From Brevibacterium renqingii (GTDB taxonomy: Bacteria; Actinomycetota; Actinomycetes; Actinomycetales; Brevibacteriaceae), in contig NZ_JADBHF010000016.1 in NCBI RefSeq assembly GCF_017808105.1, forward strand, positions 1 to 64,000: DNA of 64,000 bases, in the 5' to 3' direction. Every line of letters starts with the position of its first letter. Positions within the stretch are counted from its first letter, which is position 1. This document shows, one piece after another, positions 9,087 to 17,474 of the stretch. Below the pieces are notes generated by a model that did not search any database, was not told where the DNA came from, and worked only from the letters and a program-made list of their open reading frames with translations. Both the position numbers and the translations under genes were made by a program.

Positions 9087-9409
9087 TGTTCTGACCTTCC
9101 GTCATGCGCCGCACCCTGCGACGCGCTGCCGCCGACTCCGATGTCGGAAGCATGACTGAAACATTAGACGTCGGCACTGACACGGCATGCTCGCCCGACA
9201 ATAGAACACATCTTTCACATGGGTTCATCTGCAGAGACGTCGAACGCGTCGGCATGACCGGCTCCTCGACTGCACCGATTGCCATACAGACGCATCCAAC
9301 CCGCACGTCAACCGGGGCTGACAGCAGATCACAGAGGGCATTCCGCGACTAAAAGCACAGGAACACCCCCAGCCTTGGCAGGCATGGTGGGCTCTGGCAT
9401 GGTTAAGGC
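9087..9409. other. Intergenic spacer between divergent genes
   Basis: No gene is seen. It holds the upstream regions of the unknown gene at 9086 and of the small HTH gene at 9410. A TTGGCA at 9375-9380 and CATGGT at 9398-9403, 17 bases apart, could be a leaderless promoter for the latter. Confidence 0.4.
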
Positions 9410-9727
9410 ATGAGTACAGACGAGATCATCATCGACGGGCCGCTGGCCCGCGCAGCCCGCGCCCTCTGCCGAGTCTCGGCGAAGGAAGTCGCGTCCAAGG
9501 CCCGCCTCGACAAGTCCGAGCTCAAACGGTTCGAAAAGGGTCTCGAGGACCTCACCGAACAGCAGGAGAACCGGCTTCACGAGGCGCTGCAGGAGTTCGG
9601 CGCCCAGATCATTCCCGACGACAAGGTCGCAGGCTATGGAGTGCGCCTCAAGTTCAATCGGGCCAAGGTCCGTGCCATCGAACGCTGGGAAGGCGAAGGC
9701 GGCACCGCGGCCGACGACGACGTCTGA
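9410..9727 (+). CDS. Small helix-turn-helix (XRE-like) protein
   Basis: 105 residues. Residues 10-55 (PLARAARALCRVSAKEVASKARLDKSELKRFE) have the helix pattern of an XRE-type helix-turn-helix, including the A-x-x-A-x(3)-S/K spacing of the recognition region. The C-terminal half ends in GVRLKFNRAKVRAIERWEGEGG, a short strand-helix that is common in small phage-like HTH proteins that sense nothing obvious. A single transcription unit is likely, since a strong hairpin follows 11 bases after the stop. Target unknown. There is no clear Shine-Dalgarno sequence. Confidence 0.65.
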   Translation: MSTDEIIIDGPLARAARALCRVSAKEVASKARLDKSELKRFEKGLEDLTEQQENRLHEALQEFGAQIIPDDKVAGYGVRLKFNRAKVRAIERWEGEGGTAADDDV

Positions 9728-9738
9728 GTTGGCACGAC

Positions 9739-9777
9739 TGTGGCCCCGGACCTGCCATGGGCAGTTCCGGGGCCACA
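9739..9777. terminator. Bidirectional hairpin terminator
   Basis: TGTGGCCCCGGA (9739-9750) pairs with TCCGGGGCCACA (9766-9777), and an inner CTGCC/GGCAG extends the stem. It sits between the convergent HTH and gap genes. No T-run follows, so it may work as a strong GC hairpin. Confidence 0.6.
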
Positions 9778-9834
9778 GGTGCATTCACAGGCGTCGGCGG
9801 ACCATTCGGCGAGCCGCCTCGGCGCCGGTGATCG

Positions 9835-10830
9835 TCAGCTCCGTCCGATGAACTCGAGATTGTCGACGACGCGGTTGGAGAAGCCCCATTCGTTGTCGTA
9901 CCACGCGACGACCTTCACATGCTTGCCCTGCACGCGGGTGAGCGCCGAGTCGAAGATCGACGAGGCAGACTGACCGGTGATGTCGCTGGAGACGACCGGT
10001 TCGGTCTCGTACTCGAGGATGCCCTTGAGCTCGCCGTCGGCTGCGGTCCGGTAGGCGTCGAGCACCTCGTCGCGGGTGACCTCACGGGACACCGTCGTGT
10101 TGATTTCGACGATCGAGCCGACCGGCACCGGCACACGGATGGCGTCGCCGCTGAGCTTGCCGTCGAGCTGCGGGAGGACGAGGCCGATGGCCTTGGCCGC
10201 GCCCGTCGAGGTGGGAATGATGTTCTCGGCCGCTGCGCGGGCACGACGGGGATCCTTGTGCGGGCCGTCCTGGACCATCTGGTCACCGGTGTAGGCGTGG
10301 ACCGTGGTCATGAAGCCCTGCTCGATGCCGGCGAGGTCGTCGAGCACCTTCGCCAGCGGAGCCAGCGCATTCGTCGTGCACGAGGCGTTGGAGATGACGG
10401 TGTGCTCGGGCTTGTAGGCCTCGCTGTTGACACCGTAGGCGAGAGTGACATCGGCACCCTTCGAGGGAGCGCTGACGAGCACCTTCTTGGCCCCGGCGGT
10501 GAGATGAGCGCGTGCCTTCTCGGCCTTTGTGAAGCGGCCGGTCGATTCGAGGGCGATGTCGATGTCGAGCTCGCCCCAGGGCAGCTTCGCGGGGTCCTTC
10601 TCGGCGAAGACCTTGATCGACGTGCCGTCGATGACGATCTCATCGTCCTTCGCTTCGACGGTGTGGTTGAAGCGGCCGAGGGTCGTGTCGAACTTCAGCA
10701 GCCGGGCGAGATCCTCGATCGGGCCGAGGTCATTGATGGCCACGACCTCGAGCTCGCTGCGGCGCTCGATGAGGGCGCGCAGGGTGCTGCGTCCGATGCG
10801 ACCGAAACCATTGATGGCGATACGAGTCAA
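9835..10830 (-). CDS. gap: Glyceraldehyde-3-phosphate dehydrogenase, type I
   Basis: Glycolytic/gluconeogenic NAD-dependent GAPDH of about 331 residues. It shows the N-terminal AINGFGRIGR nucleotide-binding motif, NDLGP with the Asp that favours NAD, SNASCTTNALAPL with the catalytic Cys (about residue 151), and the conserved HAYTGDQ, NIIPTSTGAAKAIG and WYDNEWGFSNRVVD. The TTG at 10830 is preferred because AAGGAG lies 5 bases before it; a GTG at 10836 overlaps that site and would add two residues. The gene is monocistronic: no pgk or tpiA follows, unlike the usual gap-pgk-tpi operon. It may be a second, gluconeogenic copy, but only the whole genome could show this. Confidence 0.93.
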   Translation of the reverse strand: MTRIAINGFGRIGRSTLRALIERRSELEVVAINDLGPIEDLARLLKFDTTLGRFNHTVEAKDDEIVIDGTSIKVFAEKDPAKLPWGELDIDIALESTGRFTKAEKARAHLTAGAKKVLVSAPSKGADVTLAYGVNSEAYKPEHTVISNASCTTNALAPLAKVLDDLAGIEQGFMTTVHAYTGDQMVQDGPHKDPRRARAAAENIIPTSTGAAKAIGLVLPQLDGKLSGDAIRVPVPVGSIVEINTTVSREVTRDEVLDAYRTAADGELKGILEYETEPVVSSDITGQSASSIFDSALTRVQGKHVKVVAWYDNEWGFSNRVVDNLEFIGRS

Positions 10831-11032
10831 TGTCACTCCTTGAACACGGGATTCGTCTTGATATCTCCATCATGGGCGCTTGAACGTCTCGGCAACAGTG
10901 GCCAGTCAGACAATCTACGCAAGCTTTTCGCCAGTCCTATTGCCAGATGCCGAAAGTTTCCGGCCAATGTGATCGTGGCCTCGAATACGGCTCTGAAATC
11001 CGCTGTCGAGACCGTTCCGACAGCGCGCCGGC

Positions 11033-12229
11033 TCACCCCTGAAAGGAGTGCCGGTAGTCGTTCGGTGACGTCGAGAGGATGCGCTGGAAGTGCATCCGCA
11101 GGTTCGCACCAGTGCCCAGACCGACCTGGTCAGCGATCTGCTCGATGCCGAGATCGCTGTTCTCCAGCAGTTCCCTGGCGAGATCGACTCGGGCCCGGAG
11201 CACCCACTGCATGGGGGTGTAGCCCGTGTCTTCGACGAAGCGGCGGGAGAAGGTGCGCACGGAGACTCCGGCATTGGCGGCGAGGTCCCGCAGTGTCAGT
11301 TTCTCGCCGATGTGCTGCAGCGCCCATTCGCGAGTGTCGGCGAAGTCGTCGCCGAGCGGATCGGGCACGCTGCGGGGCACGTACTGCGCCTGGCCGGCAC
11401 TGCGATAGGCGGCGGCCACGAGCCGTCGCGCAACCTGGTTCGACAGGCCGACACCGTGGTCGTTGCGGATGAGATGGAGGCAGAGATCGATCGCCGAGGC
11501 GGCTCCTGCAGAAGTGAGCAGCCGTCCTTCATCGATGAAGAGGACGTTCTCGTCGACTCTGATGGACGGATAACGTCGCACCAGCTCTTTCGCGGTCGAC
11601 CAGTGCGTCGTGGCGCGGCGTCCGGCCAGGAGGCCGGTGCGGGCGAGGGCGAAGGTGCCGGTCGAGATCGCCGCGATCCTCGCCCCGCGCTCGAAAGCCG
11701 AGAGCAGTGCGCCGACGACGGCCGCCGACGGTTCGTCATCGACCACCGAGGTGGCTCCGGGAATGATGATCGTCTCCGCCGCTTCGAGGGCTTCGAGTCC
11801 GGAGCCGACGGTATAGGAGAGGCCGTCGGCCCCGGAGATCGTGCCGGGTCGGACTCCGCAGACCTCGACCGTATAGGGCCAGGTTCCGCTGGGCAGCACT
11901 CCCCCGCTGGTGGCTGCGGCATACACCGTGTCCGGTGCCGCTGTGGGCGCAGGGGTCAGCGCAGCGGAATCGTGGGCGACGGAGGGGTTCGGGACGGGCG
12001 GGCCCTGGACAGTGGGATGGGGGCCCGGCTGGTTCGCAGCGGTGAGGTGCGTGCCGGACGGGTTCGATGCAGCCGTGGTGCGCACCGGTGTGGCATTGGA
12101 TTCGGCACCGAAGACCTGCACCGGAACCCCGAGATCCATCGCAGACACCCCGTCGAGGGCCAGCACCAGGATGCGGTGCGGGCTCGAACGGGGCATTCTG
12201 CGATGGGAGGTTCGAGACTCGTCACTCAT
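11033..12229 (-). CDS. GlxA-type regulator: DJ-1/PfpI domain with AraC-family DNA-binding domain
   Basis: 398-residue regulator. Residues 15-245 are a DJ-1/PfpI-like domain (ILVLALDGVSAMDLGVPVQVFG; ISTGTFALARTGLLAGRRATTHW; FIDEGRLLTSAGAASAIDLCLHLI). Residues 290-395 are an AraC double HTH (LTLRDLAANAGVSVRTFSRRF, IEQIADQVGLGTGANLRMHFQRIL). The Cys at the nucleophile elbow is replaced (ISTGTFAL), as is common in regulators. A Pro/Ala/Thr-rich stretch of about 60 residues (45-105) interrupts the N-terminal domain. It lies 9 bases downstream of the AhpD-like gene and may be co-transcribed with it. Confidence 0.85.
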   Translation of the reverse strand: MSDESRTSHRRMPRSSPHRILVLALDGVSAMDLGVPVQVFGAESNATPVRTTAASNPSGTHLTAANQPGPHPTVQGPPVPNPSVAHDSAALTPAPTAAPDTVYAAATSGGVLPSGTWPYTVEVCGVRPGTISGADGLSYTVGSGLEALEAAETIIIPGATSVVDDEPSAAVVGALLSAFERGARIAAISTGTFALARTGLLAGRRATTHWSTAKELVRRYPSIRVDENVLFIDEGRLLTSAGAASAIDLCLHLIRNDHGVGLSNQVARRLVAAAYRSAGQAQYVPRSVPDPLGDDFADTREWALQHIGEKLTLRDLAANAGVSVRTFSRRFVEDTGYTPMQWVLRARVDLARELLENSDLGIEQIADQVGLGTGANLRMHFQRILSTSPNDYRHSFQG

Positions 12230-12238
12230 GGTCGGGGC

Positions 12239-12580
12239 TCAGTGGTCGTGGGCTCCGCTGAGCTTGAAACCGAGACGACCATGGGTGAAGGCGCCGCCGG
12301 CCCGGATCGCCGCGGCGGTCCATGCGGTCTCGGCCAGCTCTCCCTCGGTGGCGCCGGCCTTGACTGCGGCGTTCGAGTGAGCGTCGATGCAGTACGCGCA
12401 CTGAGTGGTCAGTCCCACGGCGTAGGCCATGAGCTCTCGGTACTTCAGGGGGATCTCACGGCCTTCGGGTGCGAAGACAGCGTTGTTGAACTCGCCGAAT
12501 GCCTTGAGGATGTCCGGCGTCGTCTCCTTGTAGGCCCGGTCGTACTCGGCGTCGCCTTCGCGATCCTGGAAATCACTCAT
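12239..12580 (-). CDS. Carboxymuconolactone decarboxylase/AhpD-like protein
   Basis: 113 residues, with the start at the ATG at 12580, which has AAGGAG 6 bases upstream. The redox pair is visible in TTQCAYCIDAHSNAAVKAG: Cys-x-x-Cys followed by His at +4, the signature of AhpD-like peroxidase reductants in the CMD family. AYAVGLT and LAETAWTAAAIRAGGAFTHG complete the helical fold. These small proteins usually reduce a peroxiredoxin or act as stand-alone hydroperoxidases. The GlxA-type regulator follows directly, so it may control this gene. The specific substrate is unknown. Confidence 0.85.
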   Translation of the reverse strand: MSDFQDREGDAEYDRAYKETTPDILKAFGEFNNAVFAPEGREIPLKYRELMAYAVGLTTQCAYCIDAHSNAAVKAGATEGELAETAWTAAAIRAGGAFTHGRLGFKLSGAHDH

Positions 12581-12684
12581 TGCTGCTCCTTCTGAGGTCG
12601 GTGTCCTTCCGCTCGTCACGCTACCGCCTCACAGCAGGGCATGTCGCCCATTCGGGTGGTGGTTCTGAGCGGTTCACCTGCTGG

Positions 12685-12736
12685 GTGGTCGTTTTGGGCG
12701 GAATTTTCCCAAGGGCAGTCCGCCCACAATGACCAC
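12685..12736. repeat. Imperfect inverted repeat (intergenic hairpin)
   Basis: A 17-base left arm starting GTGGTCGTTTTGGG (12685-12701) pairs with a right arm ending CACAATGACCAC (12720-12736), with 15 of 17 positions complementary. It has the GTGGTC/GACCAC tips also seen in the larger repeat at 26.1 kb. It lies upstream of the AhpD-like gene. Confidence 0.6.
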
Positions 12737-12764
12737 TCAAGCGGTCTACACCGTCGTCGTGGAC

Positions 12765-12840
12765 AGACCGGTTCGGCGCCACTGAGCGGCGCTCGGCCGC
12801 CGCTAGACCGGTTCGGCGCCACTGGGCGGCGCTCGTCCGC
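12765..12840. repeat. Two direct copies of a 36-base unit, period 40
   Basis: The unit beginning AGACCGGTTCGGCGCCACTG occurs at 12765-12800 and 12805-12840 with about two mismatches. It lies just past the stop of the serine hydrolase gene, in the intergenic region. Confidence 0.7.
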
Positions 12841-12846
12841 AGGCTG

Positions 12847-14520
12847 TCAGCAGAGGGTGTTCTGCGCCGCGAGCGGAGCTCCGGCGACGCCTGGGACGGC
12901 GAGGTTCGGTGCAGCGAGTCTCGGGAGCTTCGCCGGGTCCTCGTTCTCCTGTGCCTGCGCTTGCGTCCCCTCGCCTGGCGCGCGCTCGGTCTGGGAGGTC
13001 GGCACTGCCTCGGCGATGGCTTCGAACATGGCCAGGGTGCCGTGCTGGGCGGCCAGACTCACCGGCTCGGGGTCGCTCGAGAGCTTGACGCCGACAGTCT
13101 GCGTGGCGCGGTCGATGTAGAGCATCTGGCCATGGATGCCGATGCCGATGACGACATCGCGGTTGGCCGAGGGCACCCAGAACTGGCTGCGGTACATACC
13201 TCCCGGGTACGAGCAGCCGGAGGGCGAGGCGGCGAAGACCTCCGCCGAGTCCACGGCTCCGGTGAAGATGTCATCGACCCAAGCCGCGGAGAGGACTCGT
13301 TCGCCGTTCGCGGTCGTGCCGCCGCGGGCGATCATCTCGCCGAACCGGGTCAGGTCGCGCAGGGTCGTGCTGATGGCCCCATCGGCGATCGCTCCTCCCC
13401 ATCGGTCCTGGCAGACCTGGGCCGCGTGGGCGGCGCCGATCTTCGACCAGACGAATTCGCTGGCGACGTTGGAGAACGGCTGGCCGGTGGCCGCCTCGGC
13501 GATCCATGCGAGCACGTCGGTCTCGCAGCTGCGGTAGACGAAGGCCGAACCGTGTTCGCGTTCGCTGCTCAGCCCGGTGAGGAAGTCCTTGATCCCATTC
13601 GCCGAGGCGGCCGTCCGGGGCGCGAAATCGACGGCTTCGAACAGGGCCCGGATCTCGGAGCCCTCCTCGAGGTACTCTTCGGAGAACCTGATGCCCGATC
13701 GCATGTCGAGCAGGTCGCGGATGGTGGCTCCGGCGTAACCGGACTCGGCCAGGGTCGGCACGTGTGTGGTCACCAAGTCGGTCGGTGCAAGTCTCCCGGC
13801 GTCGGCGAGTGCGCCGATGACCGTGGAGACGATGGACTTGCTGACGGAGAAGAGCATGTGCTGGCGGGCGGGCTTCATCGGCCACGCATATTCTTCGGCC
13901 AGCGCCACGCCGTCGCGGGCGACCAACCAGGCGTCGGTGAAGGTGTTCGTCAGGACATCGCCGACGGTGGACCAGCTCTCGTCGGCGGCGGACCACTTCT
14001 CACGGTCGATGCGCAGAGGCCGGAAGTCGTGCTCCTCGGTGACCAGCTCACGGACGGGTCCGATTCCGCGTGGAATGCCGCCGACGGGGAAGATCTCCTC
14101 CATCCGGGTCAGCGAGAAGGCGAAGTACTCCGGCCATTTCCAGGAGTCGAGGTCGATGCGTTCGAGGACCGCCTCGGAGGGGTCGACGATGGAGTCCTCG
14201 CTTGCCGAGGTCAGTTCCCCTGCACGAGGGAGAGTGATATCCGGCGCCGAGGCGGGAAAGTCGGATCCGTCGGGCGTGCCGGGCTCGTCGAGCGCAGCTG
14301 CTGCAGTGACGTCCGGCATACGAGAGCCCGTTGTGTCGCTCGTGTCGGGGGCAGTCTCTGCCGCGGCGGACCCGGCGTTGCCCCGAGTGGACTTCCCAGG
14401 TCGCTTAGCACCGACATCCGGGCCTGTGTCGATGCCCCTCGTGTTGCCGGACAGCGCACCGATGCGACGGTTCGACGAGGTCACAGGGCCGGGCAGAAAC
14501 GTTTCGTCTTCGCTTGCCAT
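12847..14520 (-). CDS. Serine hydrolase, class C beta-lactamase/6-aminohexanoate-dimer hydrolase-like
   Basis: 557 residues from the ATG at 14520, which has GGAGGT just upstream. Residues 1-115 are an unusual low-complexity, Asp/Ser/Pro-rich tail with no signal peptide. The catalytic domain covers about 125-530: FSVSKS holds the S-x-x-K nucleophile (Ser225, Lys228), FVYRSCETDV is the Tyr-x-Ser motif, and GIGIHGQMLYID is the His-Gly segment replacing KTG. This set is that of the NylB/esterase branch rather than of true beta-lactamases. RDLLDMRSGIRFSEEY is also typical of that branch. Substrate unknown. Single gene. Confidence 0.78.
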   Translation of the reverse strand: MASEDETFLPGPVTSSNRRIGALSGNTRGIDTGPDVGAKRPGKSTRGNAGSAAAETAPDTSDTTGSRMPDVTAAAALDEPGTPDGSDFPASAPDITLPRAGELTSASEDSIVDPSEAVLERIDLDSWKWPEYFAFSLTRMEEIFPVGGIPRGIGPVRELVTEEHDFRPLRIDREKWSAADESWSTVGDVLTNTFTDAWLVARDGVALAEEYAWPMKPARQHMLFSVSKSIVSTVIGALADAGRLAPTDLVTTHVPTLAESGYAGATIRDLLDMRSGIRFSEEYLEEGSEIRALFEAVDFAPRTAASANGIKDFLTGLSSEREHGSAFVYRSCETDVLAWIAEAATGQPFSNVASEFVWSKIGAAHAAQVCQDRWGGAIADGAISTTLRDLTRFGEMIARGGTTANGERVLSAAWVDDIFTGAVDSAEVFAASPSGCSYPGGMYRSQFWVPSANRDVVIGIGIHGQMLYIDRATQTVGVKLSSDPEPVSLAAQHGTLAMFEAIAEAVPTSQTERAPGEGTQAQAQENEDPAKLPRLAAPNLAVPGVAGAPLAAQNTLC

Positions 14521-14923
14521 GTCACCTCCACTGTCTCGATCCGAACGGCTCCGCGAACGCGCGGGACTGTCCCGTTGCGCAGGGAACAGACTACCCGGAG
14601 GAGGTGAAACTCCGTAGTCGAAACGGGCTTCCCGGGAGTCACGTGGGCATACTGAAACGCTCACCAGGTGCGACGCAACGATTCATTACCAATCAGTTAT
14701 TCACCTGAAGACTGGGCAGATCGACTGGTCAGATCCGGGCCGTCGAGGTGGCAGGGCCCCAGCCGGCCCACCTTCTACCCGCGACTATAGGTCACTATCG
14801 GATACTTTCTGCGCTCAGAAGTATCCGATAGTGACCTATGTTTGCCGCTGGCCCGGGGCCAACTCCGCTTCAGCACAGTTCAGCCTGCCTTCAGCTCCGC
14901 TGACGTCAGGTGCCTGACGACTC
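14521..14923. other. Intergenic region without a recognised gene
   Basis: It holds the upstream region of the serine hydrolase gene and the palindromic repeat at 14787-14839, which lies downstream of the lipoprotein gene. Nothing else is seen. Confidence 0.5.
14787..14839. repeat. Dispersed palindromic repeat, copy 1
   Basis: ATAGGTCACTATCGGATACTT on one side and its complement AAGTATCCGATAGTGACCTAT on the other enclose a short CTGCGCTCAG tip. There is one bulged T. The core is the same as at 16532-16596. It lies just after the lipoprotein gene and could end its transcript. Confidence 0.85.
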
Positions 14924-16411
14924 TCAGGTGTCGACGACGGCCCACATCGTGCTCGTGTCCTCATTCGTTGCGATCACGAAACGCCCGCTCGAGCTCTGGT
15001 CGGAATAGTCCCCGGCCGGATGGTCGCTGACCGGTTTGCCCGTCTTCGCGTCGAAGAACGTCGTCTTCTTGTTGTCGGTGACGACGATCAGCCCGAGGTC
15101 CGGTAGAACTCTCTGCCCGCCCCAGCTTCCCGTTTCGCCTTCTTCTTTCAGCCTGGGCCCGTCGGTCGTCCACACTGTTTTGCCGCTGGCCGCGTCGAGT
15201 GCGACGATTCCGTCCCGTGGGGCCGGCACGATGAGGAGTGTCTGATCGCCGTGATCGACCGGTTCCCACTGCGGACCGCCGAGACCGCCGATCCGTGCGA
15301 CCGCGGCCTCGGGAGCGTCGGCATACCACCCGTCGATGGCGCCGTCCGATCCTTGGTACTTCACCGCTGACGCAAACAGCTGGGTCTGCAGGCACGCCGG
15401 CTTCCCTTCGGCCGTGAAGCGCAGTTCGGTGCTGCACACGGCGTCGAAGGTGTCTTCCATGCTCACGTCGGCAGACTGTTCGGTGGCTGCCAGTGTGGCC
15501 GAGTCGGATGCCTGCAGATCTGCGGGGACGCTCAGTTTCGCCGCCCGCGTCACTGCTGAGCTCATCGGTTCGTCGGGTTCCGTGGACCCGTAGACGTAGG
15601 TCAGGCTGCTGGGATCGGCCGTCGGGTACACGATGAAGTAGTCGGCTCCGGTGTCGTCGGTCTCGCGCGCCTCGGTGATGGGGAGCGACACGTGCGTGCC
15701 GTCGTCGAAGGAGATCCGCGTGACCATCGACTCGTCCCCGTCCATCCAGGACATGATCCCGGACTTCCGGTCGGGCGCCAGTTCGAGGAGGCGACCGCCG
15801 AAGGTCTGTCCGTCCTCACCGACCGACAGCGCCGGCCAGGCTTCCTTCCCCGTCTCCGGGTCGAGCGCATAGAGGACGGTGTCCCCTTCCGCTGAGGGTT
15901 CGCAGTTCTCCTCGGAGTCCATCCAGATATTCTCGAGAAGGATGAGGTCACCCTCGCCGAGGCGGCTGCCCCCGCTCGTCGACTGTGTTCCGAAGGATTG
16001 GGCCGGGCGACAGGAACCAGCGGTGTCGGGGAGGCCGAAGGACCAAACTTCCTGCCCATCGGCCCACGAGTAGGCCGTGGTCGTACCCGAGTAGTCGTGG
16101 ACGATGACGTTCTCGCCTGCCGAGTAGGCTTCAGTGCCGCCGTCGTCTTCGTTGGTGTTGGAGTCGATGTTCCACTTCTCGTCGCCCTCGGCGTCGACGA
16201 CTCGCAGCTTCTGGCTCATCCAGTCTCCGACGAGCGCCAGATCCGCTCCGTTGTCGGTGATCACCGAGGCATAGTAATCGAGCTCGACCGGTTCGGCCAG
16301 GGTAGGGCTCGGCGTCGGCGACGGTGTCCCCTCCGGCTGGCCGGCTCCGTCACTGCAGCCGCTCAATGCCACCAAAGCCGCCAATGCGACCGCTGCCCAC
16401 ATCCGCTTCAC
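14924..16411 (-). CDS. Lipoprotein with PQQ-like beta-propeller repeats
   Basis: 495 residues. The N-terminus MKRMWAAVALAALVALSGCSDG is a lipoprotein signal with lipobox LSGC, so the mature protein should be anchored outside the membrane at Cys19. A Pro/Thr/Ser linker follows. From residue 45 on there are repeated blades such as VVDAEGDEKWNID, YSWADGQEVWSFG, LDPETGKEAWPAL, LDAASGKTVWTTDG and FDAKTGKPVSDH, the Gly-Lys-x-x-W pattern of PQQ/quinoprotein-like propellers. No enzyme active site is visible, so a scaffolding or sensing role is more likely than dehydrogenase activity. Palindromic repeats lie on both sides of the gene. Confidence 0.8.
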   Translation of the reverse strand: MKRMWAAVALAALVALSGCSDGAGQPEGTPSPTPSPTLAEPVELDYYASVITDNGADLALVGDWMSQKLRVVDAEGDEKWNIDSNTNEDDGGTEAYSAGENVIVHDYSGTTTAYSWADGQEVWSFGLPDTAGSCRPAQSFGTQSTSGGSRLGEGDLILLENIWMDSEENCEPSAEGDTVLYALDPETGKEAWPALSVGEDGQTFGGRLLELAPDRKSGIMSWMDGDESMVTRISFDDGTHVSLPITEARETDDTGADYFIVYPTADPSSLTYVYGSTEPDEPMSSAVTRAAKLSVPADLQASDSATLAATEQSADVSMEDTFDAVCSTELRFTAEGKPACLQTQLFASAVKYQGSDGAIDGWYADAPEAAVARIGGLGGPQWEPVDHGDQTLLIVPAPRDGIVALDAASGKTVWTTDGPRLKEEGETGSWGGQRVLPDLGLIVVTDNKKTTFFDAKTGKPVSDHPAGDYSDQSSSGRFVIATNEDTSTMWAVVDT

Positions 16412-16531
16412 GATGCGTTTCTCCTGCTCATACCCCGATTCATAGCTCGATCATATGCGTCGGCCCATCCGTCATACTCCACGGGTAGTCCGATCAGGCA
16501 CCGCCCGCTCATCTGACAGCGGGCTTCTCCT

Positions 16532-16596
16532 GCAAACATAGGTCACTATCGGATACTTTCTGCGCTCAGAAGTATCCGATAGTGACCTATGTTTGC
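16532..16596. repeat. Dispersed palindromic repeat, copy 2
   Basis: The longest perfect-armed copy. The left arm begins GCAAACATAGGTCACTATCG and the right arm ends in its complement at GTTTGC (16596). The stem is about 30 base pairs with one bulged T and a CGCT loop. A further half-unit reading GCGACCAATATTCG lies at about 16612-16625. It is upstream of the lipoprotein gene and downstream of the response regulator gene. Confidence 0.88.
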
Positions 16597-16853
16597 CGGC
16601 CGAGGTCCGAACGCGACCAATATTCGGCGCCGAAGTGCTCGCCGGTCGCCCCGACCTGCTCCATGCTCGGCTTGCGTCTCGGCGCAGGCCAAGAGACAGG
16701 CGCAGCCCCGGGGACAGGCGCAGGCCAAGAGTCAATTCCGTTCTCTCAACCGGCCGTCGTCCCTGAGCCAGACCCGCGTGCAGCCGTCGGCCCCTGGGCC
16801 AGCTCCTCGCGCAGCCGCGGCCGTCCGGGGCATCAAGGCCCCAGACCGGCCCC

Positions 16854-17474
16854 CTACACCAGTCCCTTGTCCTCGGCGACGCGGATGGCACGGGCTCGCG
16901 AGTCCACGCCGAGCTTCGTGAAGACGTTGACGAGGTGGCTCTTCACGGTCGCCTCGGTGACGAAGAGCTCCTGAGCGATCTGCGCGTTCGAGGCTCCTGT
17001 GGCCAGGAGCTTGACGACCTCACGCTCCCTCCGGGTCAGCTTCGGACCGGGATTGCGCATGGCGGCGATGACCTTCGACGAGATCTCCGGAGGCAGATAC
17101 GTCTCCCCACGTGAGGCCTTCTCGATGGCCGTCGAGATGTCGCTGGGGTCGATGTCCTTGAGCAGATACCCTGCGGCACCCGCGTTGAGCGCGCCCACGA
17201 TCTCGGAATCGTTGTCGAAGGTGGTGAGGATGAGCACCGCCGGCGGCTTCGGTCGCGCTCGCAGTCGTCTGGTCACTTCTATGCCGTCGATGCCCTCCCC
17301 CAGTCGCAGGTCGCACAGGACGACATCAGGGTCGAGTTCGTCGACGCGCACCAGCGCCTCCTCGCCGCTGCCGACCTCGCCGACGACAGCGATGTGCTCG
17401 GGCGCATCGATGACTGACTTCAGACCGGCCCTGACCACCGGGTGATCGTCGACAAGAACCACTCGGATCGTCAT
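16854..17474 (-). CDS. NarL/LuxR-family response regulator
   Basis: 206 residues. The receiver domain (1-120) has Asp10/Asp9 (VDDHPVV), the phospho-acceptor Asp55 in VVLCDLRLGEGIDG, Thr in ILTTFDND and Lys in YLLKDI. The LuxR-type HTH (140-200) is clear: LTRREREVVKLLATGASNAQIAQELFVTEATVKSHLVNVFTKLGV. Its start overlaps the stop of the histidine kinase gene (17471-17474), so the two form a coupled pair. The MMPL transporter gene lies upstream in the same direction, so it is a plausible target and operon member. Confidence 0.93.
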   Translation of the reverse strand: MTIRVVLVDDHPVVRAGLKSVIDAPEHIAVVGEVGSGEEALVRVDELDPDVVLCDLRLGEGIDGIEVTRRLRARPKPPAVLILTTFDNDSEIVGALNAGAAGYLLKDIDPSDISTAIEKASRGETYLPPEISSKVIAAMRNPGPKLTRREREVVKLLATGASNAQIAQELFVTEATVKSHLVNVFTKLGVDSRARAIRVAEDKGLV

